Source: Streptomyces sp. NBC_00370 | Lineage (GTDB): Bacteria; Actinomycetota; Actinomycetes; Streptomycetales; Streptomycetaceae | NCBI RefSeq assembly: GCF_036084755.1 | Contig: NZ_CP107968.1 | Coordinates: forward strand, 5,790,501-5,854,500 | DNA: 64,000 bases | Direction: 5' to 3' | Shown: positions 42,183 to 51,641 of the stretch, piece by piece | How positions within the stretch are numbered: the stretch's first letter is position 1 | How the letters are laid out: the number at the start of each line of letters is the position of its first letter | The notes under the pieces: generated by a model | Told to the model about the DNA's origin: nothing | Database searches by the model: none | What the model saw: the letters and a program-made list of their open reading frames with translations, nothing else | Translations under genes and position numbers: made by a program

Positions 42183-44086
42183 CTGTTCGCGTGCTGCCGC
42201 CCGCCCAGGTGCCGGGCGAGGAAGCGGTCGGCCGCGCGGTACATGTCGATGCTGTTCTCCGGGTTCACGAAGCCATGTCCTTCGTTGCTCTTGACCATGT
42301 ATTCGACCGGTACGCCCCGCGCCCGCAGCGCGGCGACGATCTGGTCGGACTCGGCCTGCACGACGCGGACGTCGTTGGCCCCCTGGATCACCATCAGCGG
42401 CGTACGGATCTGGTCGACCCGGCTGATCGGCGAGCGGGCCAGCAGGTCGGCCCGCTGCTCCGGGTCGTCCGGATCGCCCGCGTACAGATGCCAGTTGGTG
42501 GCCAGATGGGGCTTCACGAAATCCGGCACGGTACCCAGGAAGTTCACGAGGTCCGAGATGCCGAAGCAGTCGACGGCCGCCGCGAAGACGTCGGGGGTGA
42601 ACGTGACGCCGACCAGCGCGGCGTAACCGCCGTACGAGCCGCCGAAGACGGCGACACGGGACCGGTCGGCGTACCCCTTGTCGACGGCCCAGTCGACGGC
42701 GTCGATCAGGTCGTCGTGCATCTTGCCCGCCAACTCCCCGATACCGGCCTTGAGATGGGCCTTGCCGTAACCGGTCGAGCCGCGGAAGTTGACCTGGAGC
42801 ACCGCATAGCCCCGGTTGGCCAGCAGCTGGGCCAGGGGGTTGAAGCCCCAGCTGTCGCGGGACCAGGGACCGCCGTGCACCAGCAGGACCATCGGCAGCC
42901 CGGACGGCTCGGTGCCGAGGGGCAGGGTCAGGTACGAGGGGAGGTCGAGGCCGTCGCGCGCCGGGATCGTGACCGGCGTCATGGGGGCGAGGGCCTCGCG
43001 GTCCAGGTGCGGATACGGCCGGAACAGCAGCCGGCTCTCGCCCGTGCTGTGGTCGTAGTGGTACGTGGCGCCGGGATCGACGTCGTTGGTGAAGCTGACG
43101 ACCCAGTGCCGGCCGCTCCGGTCCGACGAGACGCCGGCCAGGTCGCCGTCGGACAGCTTGGTCAGATGTGCCAGCACCTCGGCGAAGTGCGGGTCGAGAG
43201 GGTGGACCACCTGCCGCTCGCCGAGGTAGCGGGCGCCCAGCAGCTCGCCGGTGCGCCGGTCGCGGATGAGCGGCGAGGGCAGGGCGGGGAAGACGGCGGA
43301 GCGGGTGTCGAGGTCGAAGACAGGGTGGCTGTCCACCTCGGTCTCCTCGCCGGTGGCCAGGTCGACCCGGACCAGCCTGGTCCTGTCGGTGCCCAGGCAG
43401 GAGCCGATCCACACGCCGGCGCCGTCCGGGGTGAGCTGGATCGGGTGGATGCCGAGCGGGTAGTCGGACCCGTCGTACTCCAGGACGGGGGAGAGGCTGC
43501 CGGCTTCGGCGTCCCAGCGGGCGAACTCGACATTGCCCTCGTCGGTCGTGGTGTAGGCGTACAACTCGCCGCCGGGCGCGCACAGCCAGCCGGCGACCGT
43601 GCCGGGGTTCTGCACGAGCATCGTCAACTCGCCGGTCGCGATGTCGAGTTCGAACAGGTCGAACTCGGCGGGATTCCGGCGGTTCAGATTGAGGATCGCC
43701 TTGCCCGGACGCGAGAGCGGCAGTTCGAGCCCGGTGACCTTGCTCCCCGGAAAGGGGGTGAGGTCGACGGCTTCGGCTCCGGGGCTCGCCAGGTCGACCC
43801 GGTACAGGTGCCAGTTCTCGTCGCCGTCGCCGTCCTGCTCGTACAGCAGCCAGCGCGGATCGTCCGTCCAGTGGTACGACGACACGCTGCGGTTGACGTC
43901 GGCGGTGACGCAGCGGGCCTCGCCGTCCGGCTCGACGCTCCGCACCCAGACGTTCAGCCGCTCCCGCCACGGCGCCAGGTAGGCGATCCGGGTGCCGTCG
44001 GGCGAGATCGAGGCGCCGGCACGTTCGGGTGAGTCGAAGAGCTCCTCGACGGTGAGGTGCGAGGGTGTGTGCGATGTCGTGGACAT
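42179..44086 (-). CDS. S9 family serine peptidase (prolyl oligopeptidase/acylaminoacyl peptidase type)
   Basis: A 635-residue cytoplasmic peptidase. The N-terminal beta-propeller (about 15-370) is followed by the alpha/beta-hydrolase domain with the oxyanion HGGPWSRD, nucleophile Ser484 in GGSYGG, Asp572 in GANDVRV and His604 in EGHGF, a complete triad. ATG at 44086 follows AGGAGA; the open frame extends upstream through an intergenic stretch, but without a ribosome site. The stop codon TAG lies within the end of the 169-bp palindromic element. Confidence 0.92.
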   Translation of the reverse strand: MSTTSHTPSHLTVEELFDSPERAGASISPDGTRIAYLAPWRERLNVWVRSVEPDGEARCVTADVNRSVSSYHWTDDPRWLLYEQDGDGDENWHLYRVDLASPGAEAVDLTPFPGSKVTGLELPLSRPGKAILNLNRRNPAEFDLFELDIATGELTMLVQNPGTVAGWLCAPGGELYAYTTTDEGNVEFARWDAEAGSLSPVLEYDGSDYPLGIHPIQLTPDGAGVWIGSCLGTDRTRLVRVDLATGEETEVDSHPVFDLDTRSAVFPALPSPLIRDRRTGELLGARYLGERQVVHPLDPHFAEVLAHLTKLSDGDLAGVSSDRSGRHWVVSFTNDVDPGATYHYDHSTGESRLLFRPYPHLDREALAPMTPVTIPARDGLDLPSYLTLPLGTEPSGLPMVLLVHGGPWSRDSWGFNPLAQLLANRGYAVLQVNFRGSTGYGKAHLKAGIGELAGKMHDDLIDAVDWAVDKGYADRSRVAVFGGSYGGYAALVGVTFTPDVFAAAVDCFGISDLVNFLGTVPDFVKPHLATNWHLYAGDPDDPEQRADLLARSPISRVDQIRTPLMVIQGANDVRVVQAESDQIVAALRARGVPVEYMVKSNEGHGFVNPENSIDMYRAADRFLARHLGGRQHANS

Positions 44087-44174
44087 AGAAATCTCCTGTC
44101 CGCTTTCTTGGGCACCAAACGTCAGGATGTCACTAAGTGACAGTCTGCATCTTCGGAAGGGAAACAGAGGGCGT

Positions 44175-45452
44175 ATGACCACTCCCACGCAGTCGGACAC
44201 GCCGGCGCAGCCGGACGCACCCGTACGGACGGCCCGCCGCACGGCGGATCTCACCGGCGGGCTCCAGGCCGCCGACCTGGCGGACTTCTACCGCGACCTG
44301 CACCGGCACCCGGAACTGTCCCGGCGGGAGTTCCGCACCGCGGGCAAGCTCGCCGCCGCCCTGCGCACCGCCGGGTACGAGGTGACCGAGGGGGTCGGCG
44401 GCACCGGCGTCGTGGGGGTGCTGCGGCGCGGCGAAGGGCCGGTCGTCTGGCTGCGCGCCGACATGGACGCGCTGCCGGTCGGTGAGGAGACCGGTCTCGA
44501 CTACGCCTCGCAGGTGCCGGGGGTCATGCACGCGTGCGGCCACGATCTGCATGTGACCTGGCTGATGGGCGCCGCACTGGCACTGGCCGCCGGGCGGGAC
44601 GTCTGGTCGGGCACGGTCGTGGTGATCGGCCAGCCCGCCGAGGAGGGCGGCGCCGGCGCGGCGGCGATGGTGGCGGACGGGATGCACACCCGCTTCCCGC
44701 GCCCGGACGTCGTCCTCGGCCAGCACGCGGCCCCCGGGCCCGTCGGCCTCTACTCCCACACACCGGGACTGACGATGTCGGCGGCCGACGACCTCGATCT
44801 GATCGTGTACGGGGTCGGCGGCCACGGCTCACGCCCCGAAGCCGCGGTCGATCCCATCGTCACGGCGGCCCATGTCGTCACCCGGCTCCAGACCGTGATC
44901 TCGCGGGAAATCGCCGCCCGCCACTCGGCCGTTCTCACGGTCGGCCAGTTCCACGCGGGTGAGCGGTCCAACATCATCCCCGGCGAGGCCAGGCTCGGGC
45001 TCAACCTGCGCACCCAGGACCCGGCCGTCCGCGAGCAGATCCTCGCCGCGATCCGCCGGATCGCCGAGGGCGAGTGCGCTGCCGCGGGCTGCCCGAAGGC
45101 GCCGGAGATCACGGTCGTCTCCAGCTATCCCACGACCGTCAACGACGCCGCCCTCGACACCGAGATCGCCGCCGTCCACCGCGCGGTGTTCGGTGACGGC
45201 GCCGTGCTCGACGCGGGGCCCGCGATGGGCAGCGAGGACTTCTCCCTGCTCGCGCCCGCCGGGGTCCCGTACGACTACTGGTACGTCACCTCGACGCCGC
45301 TGTCCGTGTGGGACGGCGCGCCGGGCGCCGATCTCATGGAGAAGTTCGCCAACGTGCCGGCCAACCACAGCCCGCTGTTCGCCCCTGACCTGGCGGTGCT
45401 CGTCCCGGGCGTTCAGACGCTGGTGTCGGCCGCCCTGGCCACGCTGGCCTGA
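44175..45452 (+). CDS. M20-family amidohydrolase (amino-acid amide or aminobenzoyl hydrolase type)
   Basis: A 425-residue zinc-dependent hydrolase of the M20D group (hippurate, IAA-amino-acid and N-acyl amino acid hydrolases). The metal ligands appear in MHACGHDLH and PAEEGG, with DMDAL before them; a dimerization (lid) domain separates the two halves (VGGHGSRPEAAVDPI), and the final metal His is in MGSEDFS...NHSPLF. ATG at 44175 follows GAGGG. It is divergent from the S9 peptidase; both suggest use of acylated peptides or amino acids. Confidence 0.9.
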   Translation: MTTPTQSDTPAQPDAPVRTARRTADLTGGLQAADLADFYRDLHRHPELSRREFRTAGKLAAALRTAGYEVTEGVGGTGVVGVLRRGEGPVVWLRADMDALPVGEETGLDYASQVPGVMHACGHDLHVTWLMGAALALAAGRDVWSGTVVVIGQPAEEGGAGAAAMVADGMHTRFPRPDVVLGQHAAPGPVGLYSHTPGLTMSAADDLDLIVYGVGGHGSRPEAAVDPIVTAAHVVTRLQTVISREIAARHSAVLTVGQFHAGERSNIIPGEARLGLNLRTQDPAVREQILAAIRRIAEGECAAAGCPKAPEITVVSSYPTTVNDAALDTEIAAVHRAVFGDGAVLDAGPAMGSEDFSLLAPAGVPYDYWYVTSTPLSVWDGAPGADLMEKFANVPANHSPLFAPDLAVLVPGVQTLVSAALATLA

Positions 45453-45510
45453 GCGCCGCCCGCCTCCGCCGCACCCGAGGGGCCTTGGGGTCTGTCGTGT
45501 GGATCAGGCC

Positions 45511-45915
45511 CTAGGTGGCGATGTCGAGCGTCACCTCCGTGCCCTTCTCGATCGTGCGGCTGACGGTGCACTCCTTGGCGACCGCGCTGCGTATCGCGGC
45601 GGCCACCCGCTCACGCGCTGCCTCGTCCAGCGACGAGAGGTCCACGTCCAGGGCGACATGCAGCGTGTCGTACTCATGGCTGCCGGGGCGGCGGTCGTTG
45701 CCCGCCGTCGCCGTGAAGCGCGCGTCCTCGCCCGAACGCCGTACCACCAGCTCCTCGACCGTCACCGCGGCGCACGCCGCCGCCGACAGCTGGAGCAGCT
45801 CGCCAGGGGTGAAGGAACCCTCACCGCCGACGCGGCCGACCCGCACCTCCGCCCCGCGCGTGTTCCGTCCGACGAACTCGTGCGAACCGGTCCGCTCGAT
45901 CTTCAGCTCAGCCAT
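45511..45915 (-). CDS. OsmC/Ohr-family protein
   Basis: A 134-residue peroxide-defence or hydrolase-like protein of the OsmC family. Recognisable are GGEGSFTPGELLQLSAAACAAVTVEEL, with the resolving-type Cys in AAACAAVT, and the C-terminal AVAKECTVSRTIEKG containing the second Cys. These two cysteines reduce organic peroxides in the family. It is the convergent partner of the M20 gene. Confidence 0.88.
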   Translation of the reverse strand: MAELKIERTGSHEFVGRNTRGAEVRVGRVGGEGSFTPGELLQLSAAACAAVTVEELVVRRSGEDARFTATAGNDRRPGSHEYDTLHVALDVDLSSLDEAARERVAAAIRSAVAKECTVSRTIEKGTEVTLDIAT

Positions 45916-46084
45916 CGCTCATCCCTGCTGTCGTCCTTCGTCACTCCCCGTAACTTCCCGCCGCCCTCTTTTGTTCCCGGTTGCCGCGCCGGGCCGCCGC
46001 CCGGACGAGGTTTCGCAGGACTGCCATACGCCCGTAACGTCCCTCCGTTGACCGCCCCCACCCCCGCTGCGAGCATCGGATCCC

Positions 46085-47032
46085 ATGACCACTGCCACGG
46101 GACTACGGATCAGCAAGGCCGCCGGACACATCGGCGCCGAGATAGCCGGCGTCGATCTGGCCGAGGACCTGTCACCCACCGTCATCGAGGAGATCCGCGC
46201 CGCCGTGCTGGCGCACAAGGTCGTCTTCTTCCGCGACCAGCGGCTGGACGCCGTGTCGCAGGAGGCGTTCGCCCGCCGGTTCGGCTCACCGACGGCGGCG
46301 CACCCGACCGTACCGGCCCTCGACGGCAGCCCCGCCGTGCTCGACCTGGACTACGGACGCACCACGGGGCGCGCCAACCAGTGGCACACCGATGTCACCT
46401 TCGTCCGGTCGCCGCCGCTCGGCTCGATCCTGCGGGCCGTCACCATCCCGCCGTACGGCGGCGACACGGTGTGGGCCAACACCGTGCGGGCGTACGAGAC
46501 GCTCCCCGCCGAACTGCGCGCGCTCGCCGACCGGTTGTGGGCCGTGCACTCCAACGCGTACGACTACGCCTCCGAGGCGCGGCAGGGCGACGACTCGGCG
46601 TCGGAGCGCGAGTACCGCGAGGTGTTCACCTCCACCGAGTACGTCACCGAGCACCCGGTGGTGCGCGTCCACCCGGAGACGGGCGAACGGGCCCTGGTAC
46701 TGGGCGGGTTCGTCCGCCGCTTCGTCGGCTGGACGGGCGAGGACTCCCGCGACCTGCTGCGGGTCCTGCAGAACCACGTCACCGAGCTGGAGAACACCGT
46801 GCGCCGGCGGTGGGCTCCCGGCGACGTGATCTTCTGGGACAACCGCGCGACCCAGCACTACGCGATAGCCGACTACGGCGACCAGCCGCGCCGGGTGCAG
46901 CGGATCACGCTCGTCGGCGATGTGCCGGTGTCGGTCTCGGGGGAGCGCAGCCGCTCGGTCACCGGTGACGACAGCGCGTACAACTCGGCGCTCGGCCGGC
47001 CCGGCGACGCGGCGGCCGTGGGCGCCTCCTGA
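46085..47032 (+). CDS. TauD/TfdA-family 2-oxoglutarate-dependent dioxygenase
   Basis: A 315-residue Fe(II)/2-oxoglutarate enzyme. The iron ligands are His101/Asp103 in WHTDVTF and His258 in TQHYAI; Arg270 in QPRRVQRIT binds 2-oxoglutarate. Typical TauD segments are present: AHKVVFFRDQ, IPPYGGDTVWANT and PGDVIFWDNRATQH. The family hydroxylates taurine, alkylsulfonates or aryloxyacids, so use of a sulfonate as a sulfur source is plausible; no sulfonate transporter is nearby. Confidence 0.92.
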   Translation: MTTATGLRISKAAGHIGAEIAGVDLAEDLSPTVIEEIRAAVLAHKVVFFRDQRLDAVSQEAFARRFGSPTAAHPTVPALDGSPAVLDLDYGRTTGRANQWHTDVTFVRSPPLGSILRAVTIPPYGGDTVWANTVRAYETLPAELRALADRLWAVHSNAYDYASEARQGDDSASEREYREVFTSTEYVTEHPVVRVHPETGERALVLGGFVRRFVGWTGEDSRDLLRVLQNHVTELENTVRRRWAPGDVIFWDNRATQHYAIADYGDQPRRVQRITLVGDVPVSVSGERSRSVTGDDSAYNSALGRPGDAAAVGAS

Positions 47033-47042
47033 CCCGCTGACC

Positions 47043-47078
47043 GCGCGGTGGGCCGTACGGTTCCTCGGCCCACCGCGC
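47043..47078. terminator. bidirectional terminator between dioxygenase and methyltransferase genes
   Basis: GCGCGGTGGGCC at 47043-47054 is perfectly complementary to 47067-47078 with a 12-base loop, in the gap between two convergent genes. Confidence 0.8.
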
Positions 47079-47093
47079 GCTCACGCGCACGCG

Positions 47094-48017
47094 TCACGGC
47101 TTGCGCGCGACCCCCGCGTAACCGGAGATCATCGCGTCCAGCTGGTCCGCCGAGTAGCCCGCGAACGGGTCGGCGGGCGGCGCCGGCGCCTCGTCGTCCG
47201 GGCCGTCCTCCTTGCCGGCCGGGTCGGCGGGCGCCGGGTCGGGACGCCAGCGGTGAATGACCTGCAGCCCCGGCTCCAGCATCTCCAGCCCGTCGAAGAA
47301 CCTCAGGATCTCCGGGCGGTTGCGGATCTGCCCCGATATCCCCGACGCCTTGTACGTCGCGTGCACCCGCGCCCACTCCTCAGGCGCGAACTCGTTCGTC
47401 GCGTGGGAGAGCACCAGATGGCTGCCGGACGGCATCGCGTCCATGAGCGTCCGCACGATCTCGTACGCGCCCTCGCCGTCCTCGACGAAGTGCAGCACGG
47501 CGAGCAGCATGACGGCCACCGGCCGGTCGAAGTCGATGACCTCGGCCAGTTCGGCGGACTCCAGGATCGTCCCGGGCTTCTTGAGGTTGCCCTCGATGTA
47601 GGTGGTCCTGCCCTGCGGGGTGCTGACCAGCAGCGCCTGCGCGTGCGCGAGGACGATCGGGTCGTTGTCCGCGTAGGCCACCCGGGCCGCCGGGTTGAGC
47701 CCCTGCGCCACCTGATGGGTGTTGGGGGACGTCGGTATGCCGGTGCCGATGTCCAGGAACTGGTCGATGCCCGCGCCCACCAGGTCCCGCACGGCGCGGG
47801 TCAGGAACCGCCGGTTGGCCAGCGCGCCGTAACGCAGGTTCGGGAAGGCGGTCAGGACCTGCTCGGCGGCGGCCCGGTCGACCGGGTAGTTGTCCTTGCC
47901 GCCCAGGTAGTAGTCGTACATGCGCGCCGACTGCGGCTTGCTGGTGTCGACCTGCGGCTTGGGGGGACGTCTGCGGACGCCCGCCGGCCCGGCGGCCTCG
48001 GGCTCGTGGTCAGTCAT
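47094..48017 (-). CDS. SAM-dependent methyltransferase (DUF574-type)
   Basis: A 307-residue protein of a Streptomyces-expanded SAM methyltransferase family. The family start SARMYDYYLGGKDNYPVDR is present, as are the SAM-binding FLDIGTGIPTSPNTH, VAYADNDPIVLAHAQALL and a LLAVLHFV strand. ATG at 48017 follows AAGGAA; an upstream in-frame extension to 48125 lacks one. The C-terminus is Pro/Asp-rich. The substrate is unknown for the whole family. Confidence 0.9.
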   Translation of the reverse strand: MTDHEPEAAGPAGVRRRPPKPQVDTSKPQSARMYDYYLGGKDNYPVDRAAAEQVLTAFPNLRYGALANRRFLTRAVRDLVGAGIDQFLDIGTGIPTSPNTHQVAQGLNPAARVAYADNDPIVLAHAQALLVSTPQGRTTYIEGNLKKPGTILESAELAEVIDFDRPVAVMLLAVLHFVEDGEGAYEIVRTLMDAMPSGSHLVLSHATNEFAPEEWARVHATYKASGISGQIRNRPEILRFFDGLEMLEPGLQVIHRWRPDPAPADPAGKEDGPDDEAPAPPADPFAGYSADQLDAMISGYAGVARKP

Positions 48018-48681
48018 CGTGACGGTTCCTTCGGTGGGACCGGCGGGGCCGGCGGTACCGGACAACGGGGCTGTCGTCGGTGCGACACGAAGTGGTTGAG
48101 CGGCCAGGACCGCTCGGGCGATCAAATCACTTCACGTGCAGCCTAGTTGCTCTCCCGGCCGTCTCGCGCTCACCCGCACCGCCGCGACCGCGCGCCGGCT
48201 GCGCCGCAGGCGCTCCTTCACGGGCGGACGTCGCCGGTCACGGCAGTCGTCGCTGTCCCGGGGCGGGTCCGCCGCACGGTCGCTCCGTCGCCTCGCCGCA
48301 CGCGCGCACGCACTCACGCGCGCACGCCGCCGCGCTTCCGCTTCGCCGCTGCCGCGCACCCGGTTGGTCGGGCCGGGTGCGCGGCGATCACGGGCCGCCG
48401 GCCGGGCGCGGGTCGGTCACCGGCGGTTCCCCCCTCCCCGGGCAGCTGCCCCCCGCGCAGCTGCCCGACTCCGCCGCACACCCCGCTCGGCTCCCCCCGA
48501 AGGTGCGGCGACGACTCACGCCACACTGCCAGGCCCGGGACCGGCCGTCGTTGACCAGGAGTCCACTCCTTCTTGACGCTCAGGCCACACGCCGTGACGT
48601 GCCGCTTGACCTGGGCGGCAGCGCGGCCCAGTGTCGGGGTCATGACCTTCGCCGAGGAGCACGTCCGCCAGGAGCGCCGCC
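48018..48681. other. long GC-extreme intergenic region without a convincing gene
   Basis: 664 bases separate the divergent methyltransferase and deacetylase genes. Every open frame in it is composed of Arg/Pro/Ala/Thr runs without family similarity. It contains alternating CG/CA runs near 48297-48330 and a perfect 12-bp hairpin at 48352-48384. It must hold both promoters. Confidence 0.6.
48352..48384. repeat. 12-bp perfect hairpin in the intergenic region
   Basis: CCGCGCACCCGG at 48352-48363 pairs with CCGGGTGCGCGG at 48373-48384, nine-base loop. No T run follows on either side. Confidence 0.6.
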
Positions 48682-49620
48682 ATGACCACAGCTGACAGCG
48701 CGGGACGTCCCGGCCCCGCCGACACCCGGGAGCCCTGGCAGTGGGACGAGGCGACCTGGCGCGGCCATGTCGGTGCCGTACGGGCCGGGCGCTCCCTGCT
48801 GCCCGCCGCGTGGCCGGGCGGGGCGCGGGCGGCCGTCGCGCTCTCCTTCGACTCGGACCACGAGACCATTCCGCTCCGCGACGGCGAGACCCGTCCGGGC
48901 AAGCTCTCGCAAGGGGAGTACGGCTCGCGAGTGGCGGCCCCGCGCATCCTGCGGCTGCTGGCGGAGCGCGGGCTGCCCGCGACGTTCTTCATGCCGGCCG
49001 TGTCGGCCCTGCTCCACCCCGAGGAGGTACGGGCATACGTGGACGCCGGGCACGAGGTCGCGCTGCACGGCTGGATCCACGAACGCAACATGACCCTCGC
49101 GCCCGCCGACGAACGCGAGCTGGCGCTGCGCGCGGCGGACACGTTGGAGAGGCTGAGCGGCACCCGGCCGGTCGGACTGCGCACGCCCTCCTGGGACTTC
49201 TCCGACCACACCCTCGCGATCTCCCGCGAACTTGGCCTGCTGTACGACTCCTCGCTGATGGCCGACGACGACCCGTACGAGATCCTCGCCGCCGGTGAGC
49301 CCACCGGCATGGTGGAGATCCCGGTGGAGTGGATCAGGGACGACGCGCCGTACTTCACGATGGACCGGCACACCTCGTCCCGGCCCTACACACCGCCCCG
49401 GGGCGTCCTGACCATCTGGCGCGACGAATTCGATCAGGCGGTCGAGGAGGGCGGCGTCTTTCAGCTCACCCTGCACCCGCATGTCATCGGCCACCGGTCC
49501 CGGATCACCGTCCTGCGTGAACTCCTCGACCACATCGCCGAGTTCGACGTCTGGTACGCCACGCACGCCCAGTTGGCACAGTACGTCGCCAAGGACGGGC
49601 AAAACGGACGCAAAGGATAA
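48682..49620 (+). CDS. polysaccharide deacetylase family protein
   Basis: A 312-residue NodB-homology-domain enzyme without signal peptide. Motif 1 is SFDSDHET (Asp57/Asp59), the metal His residues are in GHEVALHGWIHERN (His124, His129, His133), and the catalytic region continues with RTPSWDFSDHTLAI and LTLHPHVIGHRSR. The cytoplasmic form with a long Asp/Glu-rich N-terminus resembles the PuuE/allantoinase-like branch, which acts on small ureides or imides rather than on chitin. ATG at 48682 follows CAGGAG. It lies 124 bases before the acetate transporter gene on the same strand. Confidence 0.88.
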   Translation: MTTADSAGRPGPADTREPWQWDEATWRGHVGAVRAGRSLLPAAWPGGARAAVALSFDSDHETIPLRDGETRPGKLSQGEYGSRVAAPRILRLLAERGLPATFFMPAVSALLHPEEVRAYVDAGHEVALHGWIHERNMTLAPADERELALRAADTLERLSGTRPVGLRTPSWDFSDHTLAISRELGLLYDSSLMADDDPYEILAAGEPTGMVEIPVEWIRDDAPYFTMDRHTSSRPYTPPRGVLTIWRDEFDQAVEEGGVFQLTLHPHVIGHRSRITVLRELLDHIAEFDVWYATHAQLAQYVAKDGQNGRKG

Positions 49621-49744
49621 TGCGTGGCGTCTTGACCGAGGTCCCCGGCGAGACCAGGATGATGTTCCGCCAACCCGGTGTAATGGGCATGCACTACACG
49701 GGTGCGCGCCCTGTCCGCCGGGGACATCGCGGAGAGGATCCACA

Positions 49745-50371
49745 GTGGCATCTGCCGAATCGAACGCCGCCGTACCAGCCGCCCCCCAGTCTGCCGCCCC
49801 CGCCGCCTCCGGTATCGCCGATCCGGGCGCCCTCGGGCTCGCCGCCTTTGCGATGACCACCTTCGTCCTCAGCTTCTTCAACGCGGGGCTGATCAACGAA
49901 TCCGTGGAGAACGTCGTCCTGCCGCTCGCGTTCTTCTACGGCGGGATCATCCAACTCCTCGCCGGCATGTGGGAGTTCCGGCGCGGCAACACCTTCGCCG
50001 CCACGGCCTTCGCGTCCTTCGGCGGTTTCTGGCTGGCGTTCGCCGGATACAGCTCGCAGGTCGCGCCGCACCTCGACCCGGCCCACGCCTACCAGGCCAC
50101 CGGCCTTTTCCTGCTGGCCTGGGCGATCTTCACCGGCTACATGTGCCTCGCCGCGCTGCGCACCAGCGTCGCCGTGCTCGCCGTGTTCGTCACGCTGACC
50201 GTCACCTTCGTCCTGCTGACCATCGGCGCCTTCGACCAGTCGACCTCGATCACCAAGGCCGGCGGCTGGGTCGGCCTGGTGACGGCGGTGGTCGCCTGGT
50301 ACGCGTCGGCGGCCACGGTCACCAACAGCACCTGGAAGCGCGAGCTGCTGCCGACCTGGCCGCTGGCCTGA
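49745..50371 (+). CDS. GPR1/FUN34/YaaH (SatP)-family acetate transporter
   Basis: A 208-residue inner-membrane protein with six transmembrane segments, the size of the YaaH/SatP succinate-acetate transporters. The family entry ADPGALGLAAFAMTTFVLSFFNAGL near residue 25 replaces the usual NPAPLGL motif, and GGIIQLLAGMWEFRRGNTFAATAFASFGGFWLAFA is typical. GTG at 49745 follows GGAGAGG. It should import acetate. Confidence 0.9.
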   Translation: MASAESNAAVPAAPQSAAPAASGIADPGALGLAAFAMTTFVLSFFNAGLINESVENVVLPLAFFYGGIIQLLAGMWEFRRGNTFAATAFASFGGFWLAFAGYSSQVAPHLDPAHAYQATGLFLLAWAIFTGYMCLAALRTSVAVLAVFVTLTVTFVLLTIGAFDQSTSITKAGGWVGLVTAVVAWYASAATVTNSTWKRELLPTWPLA

Positions 50372-50394
50372 ACCGCGTACCGCCGCCCACCCGC

Positions 50395-50423
50395 ACGGCC
50401 CGTCCCTCCGGGGGGCGGGCCGT
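50395..50423 (+). terminator. hairpin terminator after acetate transporter
   Basis: ACGGCCCG pairs with CGGGCCGT around a 13-base loop, 24 bases after the stop codon. Confidence 0.6.
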
Positions 50424-50509
50424 CGGCGATTCGCCTCCCGGTCCCACCAGGGGCCGGGGCGTAGCCTTCTCGGCGCTGTGACCGAACGAATCGTCAACGG
50501 GAGCGCACG

Positions 50510-51547
50510 ATGACGGAGTACCGCACCTTCGGCCGAACCGGCGTCAAGGTCAGCCCGCTGTGCCTGGGCACCATGATGTTCGGCGGCCGGGGAAATCCGG
50601 ACCACGACGACAGCATTCGCATCATCCACCGCGCACTCGACGCGGGCATCAACTTCGTCGACACCGCCGACGTCTACTCGGCCGGCGAGTCGGAGACCAT
50701 CCTGGGCAAGGCGCTCGCCGGCGGACGCAGGGACGATGTCGTCCTGGCGACCAAGTTCCACGGCGGCATGGGGGACGACCCCAACCACCAGGGCAACTCC
50801 CGCCGTTGGATCGTCCGCGAGGTGGAGAACAGTCTCCGCAGGCTCGGCACCGACTGGATCGACCTCTACCAGGTGCACCGGCCGAGCGAGGACACCGACT
50901 TCGACGAGACGCTCGGCGCGCTCTCCGACCTGGTGCACCAGGGCAAGATCCGCTACATCGGCACCTCCACCTACCCGCCGTCGCAGATCGTCGAGGGCCA
51001 GTGGATCGCGGAGCGCCGCGGGCACGAGCGCGTGGTCAGCGAGCAGCCGCCGTACTCCGTCCTGGCCCGCGGTATCGAGCGCGAGATGCTGCCGGTGGCG
51101 CAGAAGTACGGTCTCGCGGTGATCCCGTGGAGCCCGCTGGCCGGCGGCTGGCTCTCCGGCCGCTACCGCAAGGGCGCCGAGCAGCCCGCGTCGAGCCGCG
51201 CCAGCCAGGGCGTACGGTTCGAGATCAACGCCCCGCAGAACGCGGCGAAGCTCGAAGCGGCCGACGCGCTGGCCCGGCTGGCGGAGGAGGCGGGCATCAC
51301 GCTCGTCCAACTCGCCCTCGCCTTCGTGCTGGAGCACCCGGCGATCACCTCCGCCATCATCGGCCCGCGCACCATGGAGCAGTTGGAGACCCAGCTCGGC
51401 GCCGACGACATCAAGCTGAGCCAGGACGTGCTGGACCGGATCGACGAGATCGCCCCGCCCGGCACCAACTTCACCGACAGGGACGCCGGTTACACCCCGC
51501 CGTCGCTGAGCGACCCGGCGCTGCGGCGCAGGAGCGCCGTCCGGTAA
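50510..51547 (+). CDS. aldo/keto reductase
   Basis: A 345-residue NADPH-dependent oxidoreductase with a TIM barrel. The catalytic tetrad is in FVDTADVY (Asp, Tyr), ATKFHGG (Lys) and YQVHRPS (His); the cofactor loop is IIGPRTMEQLETQLGA. It is of the voltage-gated potassium channel beta-subunit/YajO type. ATG at 50510 is supported by the family start YRTFGRTGVKVS. Substrate unknown. Confidence 0.93.
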   Translation: MTEYRTFGRTGVKVSPLCLGTMMFGGRGNPDHDDSIRIIHRALDAGINFVDTADVYSAGESETILGKALAGGRRDDVVLATKFHGGMGDDPNHQGNSRRWIVREVENSLRRLGTDWIDLYQVHRPSEDTDFDETLGALSDLVHQGKIRYIGTSTYPPSQIVEGQWIAERRGHERVVSEQPPYSVLARGIEREMLPVAQKYGLAVIPWSPLAGGWLSGRYRKGAEQPASSRASQGVRFEINAPQNAAKLEAADALARLAEEAGITLVQLALAFVLEHPAITSAIIGPRTMEQLETQLGADDIKLSQDVLDRIDEIAPPGTNFTDRDAGYTPPSLSDPALRRRSAVR

Positions 51548-51641
51548 CACGCGCGGTACATGTAATGGGCAGGGAAAGGTGTGGTCCGGAGCGTTGACAT
51601 GGCGTCACGCCGAGGGCCACGCTCTCCATCGGTACGGATTG

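Noticed and set aside
45481-45513. Possible remnant of a mobile element ending GGCCCTAG at the OsmC stop codon
   Set aside because: It resembles the CTAG end of the 42-kb element only over a few bases, with no second terminal repeat.
48080-48685. Possible 201-residue gene in the 48-kb gap
   Set aside because: Translation is Arg/Pro/Ala/Thr low complexity without start signal; several overlapping frames are equally long.
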